Below, piece after piece: positions 56,601 through 64,000 of a DNA stretch of 64,000 bases. The stretch comes from Steinernema hermaphroditum (lineage: Eukaryota; Nematoda; Chromadorea; Rhabditida; Steinernematidae). The stretch covers positions 15,956,205 to 16,020,204 of the forward strand of contig CM059623.1 in NCBI GenBank assembly GCA_030435675.1. The letters run 5' to 3'. Position numbers and translations under genes: made by a program. The stretch's first letter is position 1. Each line of letters begins with the position of its first letter. Below the pieces are notes generated by a model. It was not told the origin of the DNA, ran no database searches, and saw only the letters and a list, made by a program, of their open reading frames with translations.

Positions 56601-59217
56601 GCTACCTCAATCTCGTCACTCACGCGTTCCAGAACGATTCGGGCTTTGTGCAGTCGTTCGACAAGGCCTGTAACATCTTTGTCAACAAGAACGCCGTCAC
56701 CAAGCGGTACCCGAACATCAACAAAAGTGCGGAGCTGCTAGCGCGGTATTCCGATCTGCTTCTCAGGAAGGGAGGGATCAGGTCGCTGGAGGACAACGAC
56801 GTCGAGGATCAGCTCAATGAGACTGTAAGTGTTCAATGAAATCTAATTGACAAAAAATCACCAAAAGTGATAAGGTTCTTGAGGAGCAAAGTAGGCCAAA
56901 CGGAGCTAGAGGTCCGAACAGAAAAGGCCATGTTTTCGCGCCGGTTATCCCGAAAAGTGAAAATCAAGTACCTAATCAAGTACCTATCAAGGGCGGCTCG
57001 ACTTGTCCTTTAGTCCTTTGTGAGCCGAACCAGGGTGAGAAGCCCAGAAAAAGTACACACCAGAAGCACATAATGTGTGAGAAGGGTGCTAATCAAAAGT
57101 CAATCGTGCTAGCTGTTCGCAGCTCCGGATCCAAGACTTAATTTGTTTATCTAGCTCCTATGTTTAGTCCAAATTCGACAAACTTTTTCCGTGGCACTAT
57201 AATGAGTTGCGAGCGACCAAAATCCCATATTCTAGATAAGTTTAAGGATTATCCTAAATAACAAATTATAAATTCGACCCAGAAAACAAATTCTTTGTTG
57301 TAAATAAGGCGTAATTTGATGAGTTATTTTTAAACGTATATTGTCAATAGGCACAAAATCTGTTTCCTGCCTGTGGGAGTAAAGTGAAAAATGAGGGAAA
57401 GTGATGATAGGAGGATACTGAATGCGGTGTATTTGCTCGCTTGGTGTTGTTACTGCAAAGGGAATCAGTTATTTCGTTGGAATAGATTTTAGATCAGAAG
57501 ATGCTTACAAAAGAGTGGAGTAAACTCTTAGTTTGGTTAGGCAAAAGCATGTATGCATAAAAACGAAGTAATATACAGATAACTTGAGAGCAGCTGATGA
57601 AGAATCCGGCAATGGTAAATGGGCACGATCTTATGACACTGATTCAGCTGAAATTAAGGACGGTATAAGATGATACAGGAAGAGAACAATGCCATTACCA
57701 TTACCAAAAACAGATTTCTGTTCCAGGTGTCTGTCAAACCAAATTATCTTATCGCTTTGATGAGAGCTTGTCTATCAGCTTGACTTTCCTCTTTCCTACA
57801 ATAAGGAATTTCCACTTTCAGATGGTTGTATTCAAATACCTCGAAGACAAAGATATCTTCCAAAAGTACTACACCAAGATGCTTGCCAAACGCCTAACCA
57901 CAGAAATGTCGGCCAGTGACGACGCCGAAGGACGTATGATCTCCAAACTGAAGACGATGTGTGGTTTCGAGTACACGAACAATCTGCAACGAATGTTCAC
58001 CGATGTGGGACTCAGTCGTGATCTGAACGAAAAGTTCCATGAGGTAGTATATGTATTTGAAGCTAATCTTTAAAGTCAAAAAGTTTCAGAAAATCGCCAC
58101 TGGACAAGTCTTCCTCAAATGCGACTTCACCTCCATGGTCCTTGGCTCTGGAGCGTGGCCTCTCTCACAGAGCGCCCTGTTCACAATACCCCCCATTTTG
58201 AACGAATGTCTCGACGCGTTCAAACAGTTCTACAGCCAGCAACACCAAGGCCGGAAGCTGACCTGGCTTTACCACATGAGTCGAGGAGAGTTGCAATCGA
58301 CCACCTTGCCAAGGAAGTACACATTTGTCACGTGGACGCCGCAGATGGCCGTGATTCTGAAATTCAACGACTCGCTCACTCACACGTTTGGCGATCTGAA
58401 GGACGATACGACTCTATCTAAGGAGGCCACGCTGTCTGTGGTTGCTTCTCTGGTTAAGTGCGATCTACTACGGTTACCCGACGGTGCAAAGTTCGATGCT
58501 CACGCAATCACGGATTCGACGGAGCTGACGTTGAATGAGAACTTCGTGAAGTAAGTTTGGCTTGGTTGGGGAGACTTTTGGTGGTGTGGAGGGGATGTCT
58601 TTGCTTCGAAGCCCTGTTTGCAGTAGTCCGAGAGAGCGCAGACTTGAAGACAAAATGAACGCTTTAGGAAACACTAAGTGTTCACATTTAAAAGAATAGA
58701 ACAGGCCTGATTAGTGACTGTAGAACCTGTTTTCGAGGGCCAAAGAAATGAGTCCAACTCCTCTGTTCGTCTATGATCTCTCACGCTATTCTCAGTAAAC
58801 TGCCTAAGCAAGTAAAAGTTATAAAAGTTAACGGAACAGACCAATATCTGATCTCTGACTCAAGACTCTCCCAGAACCACGATGACCACCTAATGTATTC
58901 CTCATTTCAGCAAGAAGATCAAGGTTGACCTGACACGGATCCAAATGGGAAAGATGGAAGCGAAGCAGGAGTCCGACCAGATGGAGAAGACCGTCGATGA
59001 GGACCGCAAAATGATCATTCAGGCGGCCATCGTGCGTATCATGAAGATGCGCAAGCGCGTCAAGCACAATCAACTAATCGCCGAGGTCGTCGAGCAGATC
59101 ACCCCGCGCTTCATCCCAAAAATACCGATGATCAAGAAGTACATCGACATCCTGATGGAGAAGGAGTACATGAAACGTGTGGAAGACGAAAAGGATCTCT
59201 ACGAGTATATCGCGTAA
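53647..59217 (+). CDS. cul-1: cullin-1, scaffold of SCF ubiquitin ligases
   Basis: Exons 53647-53768, 54511-54721, 54767-54946, 55895-56824, 57822-58043, 58090-58550 and 58911-59217 give 810 residues. The acceptor GATTCAG ends at the ATG, a probable SL1 site. N-terminal cullin repeats start [20 protein letters not shown] and carry [40 protein letters not shown] and [16 protein letters not shown], all CUL1-type. The cullin homology domain contains [35 protein letters not shown] sequence, [15 protein letters not shown] and [15 protein letters not shown]. The C-terminal neddylation site IVRIMKMRK has the acceptor Lys near residue 754, followed by [14 protein letters not shown] and YEYIA at the end. 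It binds Skp1/F-box proteins N-terminally and Rbx1 C-terminally. Poly(A) signal AATAAA is near 59379. Confidence 0.94.
54150..54392. repeat. tandem-like repeat in cullin-1 intron 1
   Basis: The phrases GGTATCCGTCTYTT, CCACCTCAT(A/T)GA and GGCCCCAGAGMTGGGACGG recur two to three times each, in the same order, between about 54168 and 54390. Units are about 75-90 bp and diverged. No coding frame. Confidence 0.6.
55404..55740. mobile_element. MITE copy A in cullin-1 intron 3
   Basis: The left end GGCATAAAGCCGTTTCAACTG and the right end GGTTAAAACGGCTTTATGCC are inverted repeats (about 17 of 20 matching). They bound a 337-bp non-coding segment. The inner part shares phrases such as CAGGAATRARCTG with the shorter copy at 59911-60094. 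No transposase is encoded. Confidence 0.65.
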
Positions 59218-61779
59218 TGTATTTTTTGAGACGACAATGCGAGATGATGATGAAGTGTTGAGAGGCCGACAGTGATTACGTCTTGAAGTCTTTCCTCCTT
59301 GTTATGTGATTGTGATGGATCAATGACTTATACATAGCACCGTGCGATTAGTCAGTGCGGTCGTTTGAGCTGAGCGTTGAATAAAGTAAGTGTTGTATAA
59401 GACGAGGTTTAATAAAAAGACAGAAATTTTTGTAAACAAGTTGGTTGAGCGTATATCTCCGAAAACTAGGTAATAATATAAAAGCTACAGGGTGCGACCA
59501 GACCGTATAAGTTTTTTTTTCGTTCTTTTCATCGGATTTTCGCATTGCTGGGAAAACGTATACAATTTGGGGAGGGTTGTCCTTTTTCGGCAAGACGACC
59601 ATGGCCTCCTGGGCGACAAAGATGAAGTCCGCCAACTATCCCTCAAGATTATAGCTCACTCAAGACTACCTTCTGTTGTTTTTCGCCCGTTTTCGAAGCT
59701 CTCAACTGATCTTCCATCTTCCGTCCATCCACTATTCCAGAGGGGCGAAACGGTAGTTAAAAGATAAGAACATGTTCAACTATCCGGTGAAAAGTCCGAA
59801 GTGAATCCCATCGAGAACCTTTGTGAGATTACCGTTCGTAGCGTCGAGGTCCGCGGGAAGCAGTGTCAGAGTGTTGGAGAGCTGCGGAATTAGCTGAAGC
59901 TTGAAGAGCTGCATACAGCCGTTGCCTCAGAAATGAGCTGGGATTTCGTCAGTCCCTCTGGGATCTGAATAGTCCCCTTCAGGAATGAGCTGAACATCGC
60001 AAACCCGAAATCTCAGCTCATTCCTTAGGGGACGTTCCAGATCCTAGGGTGAAGGTTGAAATCCCAAAGAGGACGGGTGAAACGGCTGTATGCCGAGGGA
60101 TGCGATCCAGAAAGTCTGGAACTAAGTTACCCCAGATATGTTCATGAAACTCTCCCGTAGCATGCAAAATCTAGTGTCGGAGCCGATTGATAATAAGTCA
60201 AACATACAGCAATACAGCAAAAGATGAATAACAGCACACAGAAAATGGCGAGAAATGCACAAAACTTTGGTGGTCAGTTCAGGCATTCATACATTTAAAG
60301 CAAAAAAAAATCGTAATTCGCCTTAAGCAAACAATACTGGAAGCAGTGTACCGTTGATCACCTACATAATTTATTCACGCATTCCTGTTAACACCACCCC
60401 TACTTGTTATTCGCGTCTTTTTTGTTATTCTAATTACTGTGCAGAGCCCAATCCATTTAGGCATGCATCTTTTGGACGAAAAAAGGATTTTCTGCAGTCG
60501 GACGCCGGTCTTTCCGGAAATGAGTTCTCTTGTTCTTTCGAAGGTGATCTATGCGCATTCGATGTTTTCCAGGAATTCTGTCGAGTATGGTGCATATGAA
60601 TGCTTCCATTCTTACTGATGTTGGTCATCCCTTCCTTTTTATAAGCCCTTGATGTCGTCGCTATAAAAGAGCGGGAACTGAGTTGGTTCCGTTTCATCGT
60701 GTTTACCGCTCCTTCAGGTTGTCACTTAGGGTGATTTTTGAATTCTGGGCTGGGGTTTTGATTTCACAGGGGGCTTTCGTCTTGTTACATAAGAAGAATT
60801 GATATCTGTTCCTCTAGTGATTAGCCTCTGTCGGCTTGTCCATTCACTCTCACAGAAATTAGCCGACGCATGTTCACACGCCGTGCTCCGCCGCATGTTC
60901 ATCATGACTCATGTCGACTTTCTGCAAAAAGTTGTCCCCAATTACTTCCGCCATCTGAACTCCAGCAGCTAACGTGACGAAAACTATAAATACTAGCATG
61001 GCGTGACCTCCACGTGCACAACGCTTGTTTGTTCTGCGAATAACGAAGCCAATCTAGGTGGATAATGAGTGAGCAATCCTTGCAGAACAGCTCTGTGTAC
61101 ATGGTCTTCTGCAGAAATAGGCTTTCGGCTTTTTGCGCTGCGGAAGTGCGGTCGCAAGGAAACTTGTTGCGAAGGACGGATGTATCTTGAATATAGGTAT
61201 GTTACAAAATACTTGCTTGTTGCTTTTTTTAGAGGAATGCCTTTAAAGGATGCGCCTAAAGTTCTGCAGTACTTTAGATATCTTGACTTAACTCAAAAAT
61301 TGTACTTAAAATGAAGCTAATGAAGACCCTCGCCAACAAGCTATCAGGGTACGGCAAAAGTTCTTTGTCTTTGTTGCAGGTGGCCATAGAACTGACCAAT
61401 TTTCACGGCCAGTTCTGTGGCCATCTAGAAACAAGAATATCACAACATGTGTACGACATTAACACACTGCGCGGCGATAGAGGCGCCTAAATGCTTATTT
61501 GTGTTCTTCACGATGGTCGCACAAGTCTTTTGGTTCAATTCGCCCCACGCTTTTCACATGGAAGCCTTCAGAAACCCCAAATAAGCACGTGTTGTAGAGT
61601 TAACTTTGAGCTATAAGATGCTCGTTCAAAATTCGGAATAGTCTATACAAGCCATCACAAAGGTTTAAGATATGAAAGAAGCCACAAGAAGAAGAAAGTG
61701 GAATTTCGCCTGGAAGACAGCGAACGGAAACCGGGAAAATGGTCGTGCCGGCTAGAGGTATAGCGCCCTCCCGTGAAGA
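59218..61779. other. intergenic DNA downstream of cullin-1
   Basis: Contains the cullin-1 3' UTR and MITE copy B. TATA-like boxes (CTATAAAAG) are near 60661 with no supported gene attached. Open frames up to 95 codons lack domains. Confidence 0.4.
59911..60094. mobile_element. MITE copy B (same family, shorter)
   Basis: It starts GCATACAGCCGTT and ends GTGAAACGGCTGTATGCC, an inverted repeat of the same sequence type as copy A. The 184-bp body has internal inverted phrases (GGAATGAGCTGA / CTCAGCTCATTCC) that could fold as a hairpin. Confidence 0.6.
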
Positions 61780-61955
61780 GGCGTCCCGGAAGACCAAGGA
61801 CCCGATGGAGTGATGACTTCTCGAAGAAAGTAGGCAGCAGAAGATGGCGACACCGAGCGCAACAAGAATCCAGGCAGCGGTGACTAGATCAGGGGTGCGA
61901 CTAGGTGCGATTAGGTGTAAACGTTAGATATCGCAAATAAATTCGTAAATTCGAT
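61780..61955 (+). mobile_element. 3' tail of an RTE-like non-LTR retrotransposon, copy B
   Basis: One frame reads RPGRPRTRWSDDFSKKVGS before a stop, the basic C-terminal tail typical of RTE-type polyproteins. The 3' end CGCAAATAAATTCGTAAATTCG matches copy A at 4600-4775. The copy is 5'-truncated. Confidence 0.55.
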
Positions 61956-64000
61956 AGTTGAACCAAGCCAACTTCACACCGTGCTCGACGCTGATGTGCC
62001 CTCCCCTCCTAAGCTGTGATCGTTGGGATATTGGTCTAACGCTGGGTAAAAGTTGTTTTGGAGCTTTTTACAGGTATGCTGGTTCCAATACTCCTGAACG
62101 TGTTCTGCCTCATACCTGTGCCTTTTTTAGTTTCATAACGGGCCAGGTCCATGATCGTTTTCGGGTTCGACGAAATCACTGATCCCTTCTGACATGAAAC
62201 TTCTAAATAAGATTGACTTTTTGTACCATCACCGTAGCCCATCGTCAATTTCAATAGCCCAAAAGGCACTATTGATCCGTATCCACATGTACACGTAATA
62301 ATATGACTCATTCTGATCACAGAGAGCGTACATAATGGTCAATTGTCATGTCAGTATAAACAGTTTTCATCACTGTCCATCTTTATCAACATGAACAATT
62401 TTCATTCATCGATTTCTAGTTCCATTAAGAATAATTTTCATCAGCTTCTGTCATTTAATAAGAGTAGTATCTAAAATGGAAAATCTCTTGCACAGTTGCT
62501 GCAAATTGCAGACTTTTAGGAATAGATCCTCAAAGATTAATAGCCCCGTCCACATCGACCAATCACGAGCTGTTCATTGCCCTTTCCCATCATTTCACCC
62601 AAAACTAAAACTCAATTTCGGACTTCGCGCCTAAGCCCTTAGGCGGCCATCTCGCGCGTGCCCACACTTCCGAGCACAATCCTCCAAAGTGCACATTCAT
62701 AAATTCATTGTCTCCCGCAGGCTCCGCTCCGCGTTCCGTCCCAATCAGCTCCTCTTCGGATGCGGGAAGGGGGGCCACCATCCCCTCCTCCCCCTCGTGG
62801 CGGCGGCGGAGACGATGGTGGCGGAATATCCGTCGGCCGCGCGACCGCCGATCGATTGGCGTCGCCCTCCGGCTGCCGGAGACCCGACCAGACCCATCAC
62901 TCGGAGGGCGCGGGCGACGCGAGGACTTAAGGAAGCGGGACTGTTTCGTCTGGCGCCGCCGCGGACATTTGTCATTTGTTTGTTTCCTGCATTCTTGATT
63001 TCCACGCGTGCTCCCGCGGAATGGCGCTAAACTAATTTCGCATAATGCCCGTAATCATGTTAAGATTTATGAGCTCTCAGCTGATTTGGTGAATGCTGTA
63101 TTGATCGCTTTTATCCTTATATGGTTGTGGCTTTAATGTTATTCACTTTTCTCTCATAATTGCTTTATGTCAATTTTTTGCTGACCCAGACAAGTATGCC
63201 TTAGGAGAATGTCAAAGAATACAAATGAGGTTCCCGTTGAAGGGTCACTCTAGCCTTAAATTTTCTGGGTTTTTAGCGTATCTTCCGGAAACAAAATGTT
63301 GTGACAAGCGTAAGAGACTTGTTTATTGTCGTATTCAAGGTAGCTATAAACAAAGGGTACTGATTGCAGTGTTTCCTACTTATTGGTATACCAATTCGGT
63401 AGGCAAGGCTTGCTAAAATGTAACGTCGATTGTAATTTAGGACCTGTTCTGATCTTGATGGTGACCTGGACGAAGTGGGTATAGACGGAAAAAGAAAAAA
63501 AAAGAAAAAAGAAAGAAAATAAAAAAAAGAATGGCTAGGAGAGAAACCGAACCCTGAGCTGCAAAATGACAACAGAAACACTACCCAGTTCGATCAAAAA
63601 TACACCCTCTATATTCCTGTCGAAATGTTATATATAATGGCTTATGATTTACGAAGGGTGTGCTCATGGTCTTGTGTACTTTTTAATGGTTTTAATAATG
63701 AAATTTTTGGGTTCAACTACACTTTTCAAGTGCTGGGTCTCCAATGAGATCTGAAACAGAAACTTCGCTGCCTTTTGAGCTTTAGCCGGAAGTGTAAAGG
63801 CACATTTTGAAATGTGCAATGTTCGTCCTTACTACTCGTTTTAACTCGACCTCAGTGATATTACACCTGATAAATCAAAGCACCTCTTAACGGTTTGATT
63901 GGTCGATTGAACGCCAACAGACATCCGATCAGTGTCACTTCCTTTTAAGGCCTGTTTTAGGAATGCTTTTCGGGACCTCTATTAGCATAAACAATCTTGT
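61956..64000. other. right-edge intergenic region with GC island and A-rich tract
   Basis: A strongly GC-rich, CpG-rich island at about 62700-63000 follows an acceptor-like TCTCCCGCAG (ending near 62720) and gives Arg/Pro/Gly-rich frames in all phases. It may be a promoter or an exon, and I cannot decide. A purine tract of (A)nG repeats lies at 63486-63530. No gene supported. Confidence 0.35.

Overview
The window looks like nuclear DNA of a nematode, most likely a rhabditid or diplogastrid (clade V). The reasons are very short introns (often 44-55 bp) with TTTCAG-type acceptors, acceptor sites a few bases 5' of start codons as used in spliced-leader trans-splicing, a likely operon spacing, a single-exon chemoreceptor-type GPCR, secreted nematode-style class 3 lipases, and decayed RTE-like and mariner-like elements. 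I cannot name the species. Exon models below were built by eye from open frames, splice sites and family alignment from memory; all multi-exon models given with a stop close in frame. Layout: 0-4.4 kb (+) is the 3' part of a coiled-coil gene with an ATIP/MTUS-like C-terminus and an alternative membrane-spanning first exon. 4.4-8.4 kb holds transposon debris, including a 276-bp insert flanked by a 12-bp duplication, around a single-exon nematode orphan gene at 5.6 kb. 8.5-12.1 kb holds two convergent paralogous class 3 lipases with the same promoter block. 13.1-21.7 kb holds two casein kinase 1 genes (CK1-alpha-like and CK1-delta/epsilon-like) that share a near-identical N-lobe tract. Between them lies a dead copy of a GEN1/XPG-type nuclease and several direct repeats, and a small membrane-protein gene sits just downstream of the second kinase. 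22.5-30.5 kb holds a membrane-anchored CBM48 (AMPK-beta-like) protein, a C2H2 zinc-finger gene (-), the mitochondrial ATP synthase epsilon subunit (-), and a Gln/His-rich probable nuclear protein (+). 30.6-36.2 kb holds a 7TM receptor (-), a third and more divergent lipase (-), and intergenic DNA. 36.4-49.9 kb (-) holds, in transcription order, a collagen galactosyltransferase (GLT25 family), an STK16-like kinase, and a complete muscle-type myosin heavy chain whose rod stops after about the S2 region. 53.6-59.2 kb (+) is a complete cullin-1 gene carrying a MITE and a tandem repeat in its introns. 59.2-64 kb is intergenic with a second MITE, an RTE-like tail and a GC-rich island. The gene products are mostly unrelated, so the window is not one system. 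The most unusual objects are the 1250-residue LMM-less myosin II, the CK1 mosaic, the two-promoter ATIP-like gene, the shared HNF4-type DR1 plus TATA block of the lipase pair, and the GLT25 protein whose N-terminal glycosyltransferase module has lost its DxD-type motif.
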